64,000 bases of DNA. It comes from CAVSPO01 sp963730005 (GTDB lineage: Bacteria; Actinomycetota; Actinomycetes; Propionibacteriales; Propionibacteriaceae). The stretch lies in assembly GCA_963730005.1 (NCBI GenBank), contig CAVSPO010000017.1, positions 33,910 through 97,909 on the forward strand, given 5' to 3'. A program made the position numbers and the translations under genes. Shown here in pieces: positions 37,256 through 46,147 of the stretch. The notes beneath the pieces were generated by a model. The model had not been told where the DNA came from and ran no database searches. It saw only the letters and a program-made list of their open reading frames with translations. Position 1 is the first letter of the stretch, and each line of letters opens with the position of its first letter.

Positions 37256-38685
37256 GCAAACTAGCGGCGTCAATAGCGCTTGCCAGAGCCGACTTCGCTC
37301 AGGACCTTCGACTCAGAGGTTTTGTGGCTGCCAGCCCATACGAGCTCACAGGCAGTGTGGCGACAGGAACTCGCGAATATGCGGTCCGGATTGAGTTGTG
37401 GAACGATTTCCCATTTGGACCGCCACACGTATTCCCTCCAGACGACTTCCCGGCGTCATGGCACTTGCAGCGCGGAACTGGTATGTGCCTGTATCACGGC
37501 GACGATCTGTCTGGTCTTCCATGGCTGGACACGGACGAATTTCTCGCCCTGCTCGTCCGGTGGTTCACGGAGTCGGAGAACGGCTGGCAAGGAGACTTCC
37601 CGTTGTTGGACCGCGATGTCTACATCCCCAGATCTGAGGACGAGCAGCGGCTGATCATCTATCCCGACTTGCATGGGGCAACCTGGGTGAGGTGCCTCGA
37701 AAGCAAGAGGTGCATAGTGGTCGAGGGTCGCAAATCGCGCCCTCGTGGGTCCGCGAAGCCCAAGTCCAAAAAGAAGTCCTTCGGGTATGTCGTTTCCATT
37801 GGCGAGCCGCCGGTGCCCTTCTCCGACTGGGAAGGACTCGCCCCGCTCCTCGGCGAACAACTGGATGCGACGATGCAAGCGATCCGGGAGTACAGAGTCG
37901 AGATCCTCCTCGTTCGCTACACCCGCGGGGATATCGAGGGTGTGCTTGCGCTCAAGGTCGCCTGTGACGCGGAGGGTGTCATCTCGATCCGCTCGTTGCC
38001 ATCCGCCTCAGCGAGCCCGAAGGCTCTCACTCTGAGGGCGGGACGGACCGCTGCAGACCTCAGAGAGAAGACAGTTGGGGTGGTGGGGCTCGGCGCCGTC
38101 GGTTCCTACGTCGCCGACAGCCTCGCCCGGAACGGGGTAGGGTCGCTGTTCGTTGCGGACTACGACGTCATCAAGCCGGGAAACTTGATTCGACACGCCG
38201 CACAGTCCCGACACATAGGTTGGAACAAGGCGTTCGCCATCAAGGAACTGGTGGAGGCGAGGGCGTACAACACCACGACCGTCTGTCCAGCTCCAGTACC
38301 CCTATCCCTGTACCGTGACGCCGAGTTTCTGTTGAACATCTGCGACCTGGTTGTGGATGCGACAGCCGATGGGAAAGCAACAGCGCTCCTGCACCATGCG
38401 GCTGAGGCAGCTGGAAAGCACGTTGTCAGTGTCTGTTTGAAGGAGGACGGTCAAGTCGTGCGAGTCGACATCCTTCCGCCACTCGCTGGATCAGCATTGC
38501 CGGAGACGCCGGAGCGGCGTCGGGAGCCCGGCTCCTATGTCTACGATGCTGGCTGCGGAGATCCGGTGTCGATGACTCCGCATGCTGCGGTGATGGAAGC
38601 GGCAGCGGTTGCCACGCGCCATGCTATTGGGCTTTTGACCGGGTCCCCGCTCCATCCAGCAGGAGAAGTACGTGACTACCGCTGA
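37252..38685 (+). CDS. fused E2-E1 ubiquitin-like conjugation enzyme (Cap2/BilBD-like)
   Basis: 477 residues, frame intact. Residues about 1-125 form an E2-like domain with candidate catalytic Cys79 (RGTGMCLYHGDDL). After a linker, an E1/ThiF adenylation domain shows the nucleotide loop VGVVGLGAVGSYVADSL at 275-291, the VADYDVIKPGNLIRH motif at 301-315 and K326 in IGWNKAFAI. Cys395 (VVSVCLKEDG) or Cys435 (DAGCGDP) could be the E1 thioester cysteine. In type II CBASS the same E2-E1 fusion (Cap2) conjugates the cyclase C-terminus. No CD-NTase or ubiquitin-like gene is adjacent here, so the modified protein is unknown. Confidence 0.9.
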   Translation: MSKLAASIALARADFAQDLRLRGFVAASPYELTGSVATGTREYAVRIELWNDFPFGPPHVFPPDDFPASWHLQRGTGMCLYHGDDLSGLPWLDTDEFLALLVRWFTESENGWQGDFPLLDRDVYIPRSEDEQRLIIYPDLHGATWVRCLESKRCIVVEGRKSRPRGSAKPKSKKKSFGYVVSIGEPPVPFSDWEGLAPLLGEQLDATMQAIREYRVEILLVRYTRGDIEGVLALKVACDAEGVISIRSLPSASASPKALTLRAGRTAADLREKTVGVVGLGAVGSYVADSLARNGVGSLFVADYDVIKPGNLIRHAAQSRHIGWNKAFAIKELVEARAYNTTTVCPAPVPLSLYRDAEFLLNICDLVVDATADGKATALLHHAAEAAGKHVVSVCLKEDGQVVRVDILPPLAGSALPETPERRREPGSYVYDAGCGDPVSMTPHAAVMEAAAVATRHAIGLLTGSPLHPAGEVRDYR

Positions 38686-39145
38686 ACCGCGTCCGTCGCC
38701 CCGGCTTCGAATCCTGGACTCCGCGCGCGCAATTGCTTCGAGCATGACCCTGGAGGCTTGCCCCCTAGAAACGGGAGGCATCCTGCTCGGTTGGCATGAA
38801 GGGGATGCCGTCGTTGTGTCGCATGTCCTACAGGTGGGCGATCGTCGGGCAAGTTCGCATGGTTATGTGAGGAACGATGAGTCTGCGCAAAGAGCGCTGG
38901 ATGATTTCTTGGCAACTTCGCCAGACGACAGGATCGGCTACGTCGGTGAGTGGCACAGCCATCCGGTTCCGATGCCGCCATCCGACCTCGACTGCTCCAC
39001 CCTGCGTGAGTTGGCCGAAGACACCGGATATCAGGTGGCTTTGGCGGTGTTCTCGGTGAGTCTTGACGGCTCGGTCACGCCGTACTTGGCCACAGCTATT
39101 CGAAACGGGAAGCAGGTCACGTTGCACCGACTGGGGAACTCCTAA
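38672..39145 (+). CDS. JAB/JAMM isopeptidase-like metalloprotease
   Basis: 157 residues, GTG start overlapping the E2-E1 gene by 14 bases. The zinc-binding JAMM signature is complete: Glu33 in CPLETGGILLG, then GEWHSHPVPMPPSDLD with His95, His97 and Asp107, and Ser104. Equivalent to Cap3 of CBASS or BilC of Bil systems, which remove or process the conjugated protein. Last gene of the three-gene operon. Confidence 0.9.
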   Translation: MTTAEPRPSPRLRILDSARAIASSMTLEACPLETGGILLGWHEGDAVVVSHVLQVGDRRASSHGYVRNDESAQRALDDFLATSPDDRIGYVGEWHSHPVPMPPSDLDCSTLRELAEDTGYQVALAVFSVSLDGSVTPYLATAIRNGKQVTLHRLGNS

Positions 39146-39285
39146 CAAGACGGCACGTGTGGACGACGCTCGAAAACTGACCGGTTTGACCGTTGAGGCT
39201 GATCGGACATGGGCACCGATCGATCGCACCGGACGCGGCAGATCCGGATGTGCCGTGGGCTCCCCGGCCCACAACCGGCGAGGCG

Positions 39286-39538
39286 TCAGGCGGGCGTCTC
39301 TGTTGGCATTATCACTAACGTCTCGACCTCAACGATCAAGTCGCGGACGCAGCTATAGCGCTGGCTCGGATCGTGATCTGTGCACTTCTTGACGATGCGG
39401 GCCACATCCCCCGTCCCGTGCACGAGGGACTCCTTTCCGGTGAAGATGAAGGACAGGACCCAACCGACTGCGTAAATCTCGTTGGTGACGTTGTAATCCT
39501 TGAGGCTCTCCAGTTGCGGGTCCCGAATGGTCCCCCGC
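39286..39538 (-). pseudogene. C-terminal part of a Ser/Thr kinase gene split by an IS256 element
   Basis: Coding from the junction: IRDPQLESLKDYNVTNEIYA, VGWVLSFIFTGKESLV, then RIVKKCTDHDPSQRYSC and the end VIMPTETPA (stop at 39286). These are the APE-to-helix-I parts of a protein kinase C-lobe, with the conserved arginine in DPSQRY. The fragment includes one copy of the 9-bp target duplication. It continues in frame from the N-terminal part that ends at 42006. Confidence 0.9.
39530..39538. repeat. 9-bp target site duplication, left copy
   Basis: GTCCCCCGC, identical to 42006-42014, directly outside the left inverted repeat. It proves that everything between moved as one unit. Confidence 0.9.
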
Positions 39539-39562
39539 GAGGAATTGTCAAGACCTGTGGAT
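39539..39562. repeat. left terminal inverted repeat of the IS256 element
   Basis: Begins GAGGAATTGTCAAGACC and ends TGTGGAT. It also resembles the end of the separate IS256 remnant at 58672 (GTGGAATAGCCAAATCC then TGTGGATC), supporting its identity. Confidence 0.85.
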
Positions 39563-39701
39563 CATGATCTCGCGGAAGTAGAGGCGCGGGGCATCACAGA
39601 GGGGGGTCAATCCCGGTGGGGTGACTTGGCTGGACCACGTGATGAATGGCAACAGGGCGCAACAGCATCGGGCCCTTCGTGTCAGGTTCTGTTTGCGGGA
39701 T

Positions 39702-40013
39702 TCAAGAGGTCGCAGGATCGGCGTCAATAAGTCGCCGCAGGGCCGAGGCGTGAGCATCGAAAGCGTGGCGACCCTGCAGCGTGAGCGAGGCCCAGGTGCG
39801 TGGCCGCCCGAAAGGCTGCTTGCGTTTGTCGAGCGTGACGTAGCCGGCCTCTCCCAAGACCTTCAACTGTTTGGACAACGTGGAGGTGGATATCTCGAGG
39901 GCGTCCTCGATGGCTGTGAACTCCAGTGCAGTGGCTGTGGCCAACGCTGCGCAGATTCGCAATCGAATCGAGGAATGGATTAGCTCGTCGAAGGCGTCGG
40001 GGTGCCGCGTCAC
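39702..40013 (-). CDS. winged-helix transcriptional regulator, IS passenger gene
   Basis: 103 residues: MTRHPDAFDELIHSSIRLRI, ATATALEFTAIEDALEISTS, TLSKQLKVLGEAGYVTLDKR and the wing KQPFGRPRTWASLTLQG. This is the compact DNA-binding family related to MarR/ArsR that pairs with membrane proteins in actinobacteria. It overlaps the membrane-protein gene by four bases. It lies between the distal IS end and the transposase, so it moved with the IS. Confidence 0.8.
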   Translation of the reverse strand: MTRHPDAFDELIHSSIRLRICAALATATALEFTAIEDALEISTSTLSKQLKVLGEAGYVTLDKRKQPFGRPRTWASLTLQGRHAFDAHASALRRLIDADPATS

Positions 40014-40489
40014 GGCATCAGGTCGCTGGGGTCGAAGTCGCCGGTCGCCAACTTCTTGGCGGTGTCGGCGTCATCCCAGCGAATGTAGAGGTAGCCCACC
40101 GCTGCAAAGGCCACTCCGACTCCGATGGCAAACCATGGCTGCCAACTACCTGCTGGCGGAAACTGGCCGATAAAAGTCATTGCGGCGATCATGGCGATGA
40201 GTATCACCGTGCTCCCACCATTAACCTTCAACAGCCTTCCCTTGCGCCTTCTGAGGCGGGGGTTGATGATCAGGAATCCGACCACCCCCGAAACGAAAAG
40301 GATGCCTGCTACTGCCCAAGCCGTAGGAGTTCTGAGCGTCGCCATACCAAACGCGGCACCGAGGGTGAGTGAGTAGGCCGCTACCAGCCACCGCGGGCGT
40401 CGGGTACGGTCCACCGCAGCTTGACGGGCGGACTCAATGGCCAACACGTTCGCTCGTGTGTCAGACCCCTCTGCTGCTGGTGTCGCCAT
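40010..40489 (-). CDS. membrane protein partner of the winged-helix regulator, IS passenger gene
   Basis: 159 residues from ATG 40489, preceded by AAAGGACG. Four hydrophobic helices in two pairs (about 35-55, 58-76, 92-110 and 118-140), with basic segment NPRLRRRKGRLLK between them. The soluble N-terminus is charged (SDTRANVLAIESARQAAVDR). Regulator-membrane protein pairs of this build are widespread but uncharacterised. Confidence 0.7.
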   Translation of the reverse strand: MATPAAEGSDTRANVLAIESARQAAVDRTRRPRWLVAAYSLTLGAAFGMATLRTPTAWAVAGILFVSGVVGFLIINPRLRRRKGRLLKVNGGSTVILIAMIAAMTFIGQFPPAGSWQPWFAIGVGVAFAAVGYLYIRWDDADTAKKLATGDFDPSDLMP

Positions 40490-40566
40490 GGAAACACGTC
40501 CTTTCGGTACGGTGTGCTCGAAATCACCACCGTACTTGGTTTCCATTCCGGCAAGCAACTCTTTGC

Positions 40567-40591
40567 GAAGCTACTGTCAAGACCCTCGCAG
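40567..40591. repeat. internal IS-end-like sequence beside the transposase stop
   Basis: GAAGCTACTGTCAAGACC followed by CTCGCAG. It shares TGTCAAGACC and the spacing to the transposase stop expected of an IS256 end, but diverges afterwards. Possibly the original end, now degenerate. Confidence 0.5.
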
Positions 40592-41869
40592 TTATGCGGC
40601 TTGCTCGTCGCATCCTGAAACGCCGGGGCGTTCGACGAGTTTCCCCTTCTCGAATCGGGCGCCAGCACGCACCAGGGCGACGAGATGAGGGGCGTTGACA
40701 GCCCGCCACCGGTTCTGGGCTGACTCGATCAGTTTGAACGCCATTGCCACCCCTGCAGCTCGGGAGCCGGGGCCCTTGGTGACGCGTTGGCGTAACCTGA
40801 CGGTGGCGAAGGTCGACTCGATCGGATTAGTCGTGCGCAGGTGACTCCAATGCTGGGCGGGGAAGTCGTAGAACTTCAGGAGCACGTCGAGATCATTCAT
40901 GATCTTCGCCGCCGCTTTGGGCCACTTGGTGCCGTACTCGGCGGCGAACGCCTTCGCCGCGGCGGTGGCGTGGTCTTTGTCCTCGGCGTTCCAGATCTCG
41001 GCCAAGGCGGCTCTGGCGTTCGGCTGGGCTGATTTCGGGAGGCAGTTGAGGACATTGGCTGCCTTGTGGAACCAGCAACGCTGCTCTTGGGTGTCTGAAA
41101 ATACCTCTCTGACTGCGGCCCAGAATCCGAGTGCGCCGTCGCCGACGGCCAGCACCGGAGCCTGCATGCCGCGGCGTTTGCAGGAGCGCAGTAGATCAGC
41201 CCAGGATTCGGTTGATTCGCGGTGGCCGTCGTCGAGGGCGATCAGCTCCTTGGTGCCGTCGGAGCGGACCCCGATCATCACCAACAGGCACACCTTGTCT
41301 TGTTCCAGGCGGACCTTGAGGTGGATGCCGTCGACCCACACATAGACATAATCGGTGCCCGCCAGTGAGCGTTGGTTGAACTCTTTGGCTTCGTTTTGCC
41401 AGTCCTTGGTCAACCGGATGATCGTGGCCGCAGACAACCCCGCCCCAGAGCCGAGAAACTGCTCCAACGCCGGAGCGAAGTCACCCGAGGAGAGGCCGTG
41501 GAGGTAGAGCAGTGGCAGCACTTCTGCCACTTGTGGGGACTTCCTTGCCCATGCCGGCAGGATCGACGACGCGAACCGTCGACGCTTCCCCGTTTCGTCG
41601 GCGCGTTTGTCGTTGACCCGCGGCTGGTGCACCTGCACCGCCCCGGCAGCGGTGGTCACCTGCCGCGGCTCGTGATGCCCGTTGCGCACCACCAACCGGT
41701 GACCATTCTCATCCACGTCTGCGCGGTGGGCGTCGATGTAGGCGTCGACCTCGGCTTGCAGCGCAACGGCGAGCATCTGCTGAGCACCGTCGCGGGCGAT
41801 GGCATCCAGCAACGACTCGCCGGTGGTGTTCTCGTTTACTGTCTCGGTGTCGTGGACTACCTTGAGCAT
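40592..41869 (-). CDS. IS256-family (mutator-type) transposase
   Basis: 425 residues from ATG 41869 (MLKVVHDTETVNENTTGESL). Conserved catalytic regions: first Asp in YVYVWVDGIHLKVRLEQ, second Asp in VLAVGDGALGFWAAV, the C-x2-H-like RCWFHKAANVLNCLP, and the final Glu in TNPIESTFATVRLRQRVTKG. Frame intact, so probably active. It drives movement of the surrounding 2.47-kb unit. Confidence 0.95.
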   Translation of the reverse strand: MLKVVHDTETVNENTTGESLLDAIARDGAQQMLAVALQAEVDAYIDAHRADVDENGHRLVVRNGHHEPRQVTTAAGAVQVHQPRVNDKRADETGKRRRFASSILPAWARKSPQVAEVLPLLYLHGLSSGDFAPALEQFLGSGAGLSAATIIRLTKDWQNEAKEFNQRSLAGTDYVYVWVDGIHLKVRLEQDKVCLLVMIGVRSDGTKELIALDDGHRESTESWADLLRSCKRRGMQAPVLAVGDGALGFWAAVREVFSDTQEQRCWFHKAANVLNCLPKSAQPNARAALAEIWNAEDKDHATAAAKAFAAEYGTKWPKAAAKIMNDLDVLLKFYDFPAQHWSHLRTTNPIESTFATVRLRQRVTKGPGSRAAGVAMAFKLIESAQNRWRAVNAPHLVALVRAGARFEKGKLVERPGVSGCDEQAA

Positions 41870-42005
41870 GGGCGTACCTTCCCGAACCAGCGCTTCCAAC
41901 GCCGGCCCTTTGATCAGACCTTGGCAACTTCAGATCATCCCTGGGAAGGTACGCCACGTGCACGTCACCTCGCCGAGGACCATCCACAGGTTCTGATCAT
42001 TGCTC

Positions 42006-42934
42006 GTCCCCCGCAGCTCGGTCCCGGTGAGGGTGAAGTCTGACGACCCATCCTTGACAAGGCCAAAGTCCGACAGTTTCACGAGCACGGCTCCATCGGA
42101 GTAGACCTTCAGAAGCACGTTCTGCAGGCTGATGTCGCGATGCAAATACCCCTTGCTGTGAAGGTAGTTCAAGCCATACAGAAACTGCAGCGCGATGCGC
42201 TTCCTGGTCGGAAGGCCCAACTGGCTGTTTCGTTGGTTCACGTAGGCACGGAGAGTCTCCTCGCAGTACTCCATCCGATACTCGTTGCGCTCCTCGTCGT
42301 ATTTGAAGACTTGAACCACGTACGGAAAGCTGAGGCCCTTCATCACTTGGAACTCCTGTTTGAACCGAGCGAGGTCGCGGTCGGAGATACCCCGCTTCGC
42401 GCGCTTGACAGCGAACTTGATGCCGTACTCTGGGTCAACGTAGGAATACACGTGAGCGTAGGATCCTTCGCCGACCATCGTCAGCTTCGCCCTCTCCGAC
42501 CGATCAACCAGACGGACGGAGTCAGTGTGTCGATCAAAGACCCGTTCGAACTTGATGACCCTGATCTGCTCGAAGTCGTCTGGAACGGAGCTGCCCCCGC
42601 TGGGTGACAGCCAGGGCCGGCACCGCTCGAGCGCCTCTTGGTAGGTCGGATCGAACGCGACGTCGATGCCTGCGCGCTTGAGATCGTAGAGGTCTGTTTC
42701 GATCTCATCGATCAGCGCGATCATTTCGCGGCTTGGGTCGGCCCAGTAGTGATGGGTGGTCCGCGCGCGGCCGTTGATGCTGTCAAAGTGCTCGTTCAGG
42801 CGTTTGTGCAGCACGCTGAACATGTGGCCGAAGTCGAGGTCGTCCTCGTACAGGCGATCGAACGCGGCCGAACTGGCACTCTCGTCATACTTGGCCTTCA
42901 TGTCCGCAAGCATGAAGTCGTGGGGCGTGGCCAT
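42006..42934 (-). pseudogene. N-terminal part of a Ser/Thr protein kinase split by an IS256 element
   Basis: Starts at ATG 42934 (MATPHDFMLADMKAKYDESA), with GGAGGAGAC ahead. A helical N-terminal domain of about 145 residues precedes the kinase: G-loop VGEGSYAHVYSY near 154, Lys177 in FAVKRA, catalytic YLHRDISLQNVLL with HRD at 265-267, and DFG at 289-291. The frame reaches GTELRGT at the insertion and would continue IRDPQLES from 39529 after removal of the element and one duplication copy, giving 390 residues. As it stands it is a truncated kinase ending in IS-derived codons. It is convergent with the E2-E1/JAB operon. Confidence 0.9.
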
Positions 42935-43239
42935 TTGGTCGTCTCCTCCGCGGGAACGTTCTGCGCCGGCGCAGGCCAATCTACGACTTGCGTCCGACTG
43001 CCCCCGCCGACCAGACGACATACAGCACGTCCCCGAGACGAGACTCACCCCGATCTGCCGCGGGAGCGCGAGGTCACCGCGGCAGTACAGGACGTTTCGG
43101 CACGGGTCAGCCTGGAGGTCGGTGATGTTGTCAGGTCATGGTGTTCGGGGTGATGATTCGAGTGTGCCCGCTGTCCTGAAACGGGCTGGGCCGGTTGTGA
43201 GGCCGCGCGTGGTCCCGGTGTTCTTGGAGGGTCTGAGTG
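42935..43239. other. divergent intergenic region
   Basis: About 300 bases between the kinase start and the TfoX-type gene. It should contain both promoters. No gene or clear hairpin seen. Confidence 0.35.
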
Positions 43240-43599
43240 ATGCAGTTGCCCATGCATTCCGATGAGGCCAAGGAGTACTTCCGCGGCTTGGTCGCCCCGC
43301 TCGAATCGGTGGAGGTCCGGCCGATGTTCGGCAGCGTGGCGGCGTTCGTCAACGGCAACATGTTCGCGGGCCTGTTCGGTGAGGACATCGGGGTGAAACT
43401 CGATCGCGCGGGGCTCACCGAACTCGCCGCCCTGCCCGGCAGTGGACCGTTCGGGCCGGCCGAGCGACCGATGGGCGGCTACGCGTCGCTTCCCCCCGAC
43501 CTGCCGGACGCCGGGAAGACCGCTTGGATCCGGCGGGCGCTGGACTACGTCGCCACGCTGCCGCCCAAGACGCCCAAGGCGTCCCGGAAGAGTCGCTGA
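43240..43599 (+). CDS. TfoX N-terminal domain protein
   Basis: 119 residues from ATG 43240. The TfoX_N fold is clear: MHSDEAKEYFRGLVAPLESV, EVRPMFGSVAAFVNGNMFAG, LFGEDIGVKLDRAG and the C-terminal AWIRRALDYVATLPPKTP. Stand-alone TfoX_N proteins are common in actinobacteria and are not shown to regulate competence there. Intact frame. Confidence 0.85.
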   Translation: MQLPMHSDEAKEYFRGLVAPLESVEVRPMFGSVAAFVNGNMFAGLFGEDIGVKLDRAGLTELAALPGSGPFGPAERPMGGYASLPPDLPDAGKTAWIRRALDYVATLPPKTPKASRKSR

Positions 43600-43867
43600 C
43601 CCGCTGACGGTGGGAAACGCCATCAAGTATGAGGAAGTCAGATTGGGGTGCTCACCGAAGTCAGCGCGTCTGTCGCCGCGGAGCGTGAACCCGACTGGTC
43701 GACAGGTTCCGACTACTGCTGGAACAGCCCATGCCAGATGGCCTGGAGCGGACCGGACCGAACTCCTGGGCGGCTCCTGTCCATGTGGCAGAGGAACGCC
43801 TGCGAGGCATGCGTGAACCTCGTCGTCTTCGTCAACCAGCACCACGGATCGAAGGAGTGTGGCAGAC

Positions 43868-44834
43868 ATGTTCGATGTAGCGGTGATCGGGCTCGGGCCG
43901 GGTGGGGAACACGTCGCCGGCACGCTCGCCGAGCACGGGTTGTCGGTGCTGGGGATCGACCACGGCCTGGTCGGGGGTGAATGCCCGTACTGGGGCTGTA
44001 TCCCGTCCAACAAGATGATGATCCGCGCCGCCACCGCGTTGCAGGAGGCCCGGCGGGTGCCGCTGCTGGCCGGCTCGGTCGGCGAGGTGGTGCCCGACTG
44101 GTCGATCGTCGCCCAGCGGATCCGTCAGGAAGCCACCGACACGTGGGACGACACGGTCGCGGTCGACCGTTTCACCGGGAAGGGCGGCACGTTCGTCCGG
44201 GGCACCGGATCGTCGTCGCCACCGGCACCACGGCCGCGGTCCCTCCGATCCCGGGTCTGGGTGACGTCCCGTATTGGACGAACCGGGACCTGGTCGAGAC
44301 CGAGACGCTGCCAGCGTCGATCATCGTGCTGGGCGGTGGCGCGATCGGTTGTGAGTTGAGCCAGGTGATGGCCCGGTTCGGCGTCCGGGTGACGATCATC
44401 GAGGGCGCGCCACGCCTGCTGGCCCGGGAGGAACCCGAAGCCGGGACCCTGCTCCAGGGTGTCCTGGCGGCCGAGGGCGTCCGGGTGTTGACCGGCACCT
44501 CGGCGAACGCGGTTCGCGGGACGCGAGACGCGTTGAGGTGGACCTGTCCGACGCGACGACCGTGGCCTCGGAACGGCTGCTGGTGGCGACCGGACGCCGC
44601 GCCGACCCGGCCGCGGCCGGACTGGACACGGTGGGGGTCCCTGCGGATGCCAGGTACGCACCGATCGACGACCACTGCCGGGTCACCGACGGCGTCTGGG
44701 CCGTCGGCGACATCACCGGCAAGGGCGGGTTCACCCACGTGTCCATGTATCAGGCCGAGATCGTCATTTCAGGCGACGCGTCCCTCCTTCAGCCACGGCG
44801 CGCTGGCGACGAGGTCGGCGGTTCGCTCAGGTAG
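43868..44834 (+). pseudogene. FAD-dependent disulfide reductase (MerA/Lpd-like), decayed
   Basis: ATG 43868 with AAGGAGTG upstream. FAD-binding start FDVAVIGLGPGGEHVAGTLA and the redox-active pair GGECPYWGCIPSNK (C-x4-C) are intact. After a deletion and shift near 44205 the text resumes IVVATGTTAAVPPIPGLGDV and the NAD-binding IIVLGGGAIGCELSQVMARF. Another shift near 44525 leads to LLVATGRRADPAAAGLDTVG and GVWAVGDITGKGGFTHVSMY. The interface (dimerisation) domain that should follow is absent; the frame ends LQPRRAGDEVGGSLR. Missing parts make it non-functional whatever the status of the shifts. Confidence 0.8.
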
Positions 44835-44869
44835 GTCATCGGGGGCATCGCCGTCGGCGGGCGGCGGCG

Positions 44870-45217
44870 GTGCCTACCTACTCGGACGCCCCGGTCCCCG
44901 TCGAGGTGGACGCGTTGGTCGGAATGGGCATGAACCGCGTCAAGCTCGCCACTGTGGTCGCGCTGACCCAGCACGGCGGCACCCTGAGTACTCCCGACCT
45001 GGTCGCTGCGCTGGAGGGAAAGGTCGCCGGCACCACGATCATTCGCAATCTCCATGAACTCGAAGACCACGGCTACGTCACCGGCGACCCTCCCCGCGGT
45101 GACCGCCGACGGCGACTCACGCGCTGGACGCTCAACCACGCGAAGCTTCACGCCGACCTGCGCGCGCTCATCCAAGCCACCACACTCTCCCCCGAGTCCC
45201 GGACCGCGCCGGATTGA
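44870..45217 (+). CDS. winged-helix regulator
   Basis: 115 residues from GTG 44870. HTH region: LATVVALTQHGGTLSTPDLV, AALEGKVAGTTIIRNLHELE, DHGYVTGDPPRGDRRRRLTR. Small single-domain transcription factor of the MarR/ArsR type. Follows the decayed reductase directly. Confidence 0.6.
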   Translation: MPTYSDAPVPVEVDALVGMGMNRVKLATVVALTQHGGTLSTPDLVAALEGKVAGTTIIRNLHELEDHGYVTGDPPRGDRRRRLTRWTLNHAKLHADLRALIQATTLSPESRTAPD

Positions 45218-45602
45218 AGGGCGGCGGTGGCAGTCGGGTGATAGAACGCGAAGCCCACTGCGCGAGTTGGGTTACGGACGTCGCCAACTCCTTGGTGCAA
45301 ACGGCCTAACTCCTGGCCCACAAGGCGTGACGTGCGCGTGAGGCCGTGCCCAGCGACACGGCGATTGTTGGGCAGGGTCACCGGGCCGGCCGTCCGGCAC
45401 AAGAACGGCCTTACCTTGCTCTTGATCTCGTTGGGGCCTCGTGGGCCCGCAACCCCGCCTCCACAAGGGATGACTGCTCGCCGCTCGCCCAGGAAGCGAT
45501 CTGGGTAATCACAGGGAACCGGTCCGGGGGCTGCGGCCTGGAGTACGTCGAACCGGTCTTGTGTCCTTGAGGCCCCGCCAGGGCCCGGGAAGGGACAGTG
45601 CC
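45218..45602. other. gap upstream of the excisionase-like gene
   Basis: About 385 bases, no convincing coding frame. Ends in GGGAAGGGAC, the ribosome site for the next gene. Confidence 0.35.
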
Positions 45603-45833
45603 ATGACCATACGGACCTACGAGTCGTTGCCCACGGCCGCTGCCCGCATCGGGGTCAGCGTGAAGACCATCCGCCGGCGAATCGCCGAGGGCGTCCTGCC
45701 CGTGTACCGTTGCGGCCGCATCCTCAGGCTGGACCCGGACGACGTCGACGCCATGTTCCGTCGGTACCCGCAGTGGACCCCCGGGTCGGAGTTCAGTTCT
45801 ACGCGACGCCGGCAGGCGCGACGGGCGTCGTAG
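45603..45833 (+). CDS. excisionase-type (Xis/MerR-like) HTH protein
   Basis: 76 residues from ATG 45603. MTIRTYESLPTAAARIGVSV, KTIRRRIAEGVLPVYRCGRI and LRLDPDDVDAMFRR form the standard excisionase-family helix-turn-helix. Such genes lie near integrases in actinobacterial elements, but no integrase is adjacent here. It may be a relic of an element boundary. Confidence 0.8.
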   Translation: MTIRTYESLPTAAARIGVSVKTIRRRIAEGVLPVYRCGRILRLDPDDVDAMFRRYPQWTPGSEFSSTRRRQARRAS

Positions 45834-46147
45834 CGCTCGCCCCTCGAAGCCAATGGCTGCCGTGTGGGGGGTGGCCCAGATCAAGGCGCGGGCCAACTCA
45901 TTCGGCCCTGGTGGTCGATCGTGTTCTGTACCTCGCCGGACGGGAACCTTTACACGCCGCGAACTGGGATGACTGAATGGTGACGTCGTAGGGGATATTG
46001 GTCCGTGTCGAGGGGGCTGGTGATGCGCTGGCGAGGCCCACGAACGCCCATTTCTGTTTCAAGCGGGCAGACGCGACCGATGGGTTTGTCGGCGTTCTTG
46101 ACGGGTCGGCGATCTCGTCGGGAGATTGGGTCGCCTGAGCCCGGTGG
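45834..46147. other. gap between Xis-like gene and the redox operon
   Basis: About 310 bases, no supported gene. The reading frames present are shadows or too poor in codon use. Confidence 0.35.

Larger units (their letters stand above)
39539..42005 (-). mobile_element. IS256-family element with two passenger genes (2,467 bp)
   Basis: Terminal inverted repeats of 24 bases (39539-39562 and 41982-42005) match at 19 positions; both end in CCTGTGGAT toward the inside. The flanks carry a 9-bp direct duplication. The element holds a DDE transposase gene (40592-41869) plus a winged-helix gene and a membrane-protein gene on the same strand. A typical IS256 is about 1.4 kb. An internal end-like sequence with TGTCAAGACC at 40575 marks where such a short element would end, so the longer unit appears to have used a more distant end. 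The element sits inside a kinase gene. Confidence 0.9.

Noticed and set aside
36848..39145. A CBASS operon
   Set aside because: E2-E1 and JAB resemble Cap2/Cap3, but no CD-NTase or CBASS effector is adjacent, so the label is not justified.
40592..41899. An IS256 element of ordinary size ending beside the transposase
   Set aside because: The internal end is degenerate and the 9-bp duplication flanks the larger unit, so the larger boundaries are used.
43868..44834. A functional mercuric reductase
   Set aside because: No N-terminal metal-binding domain, no C-terminal interface domain and no other mer gene nearby; it is a decayed disulfide reductase.
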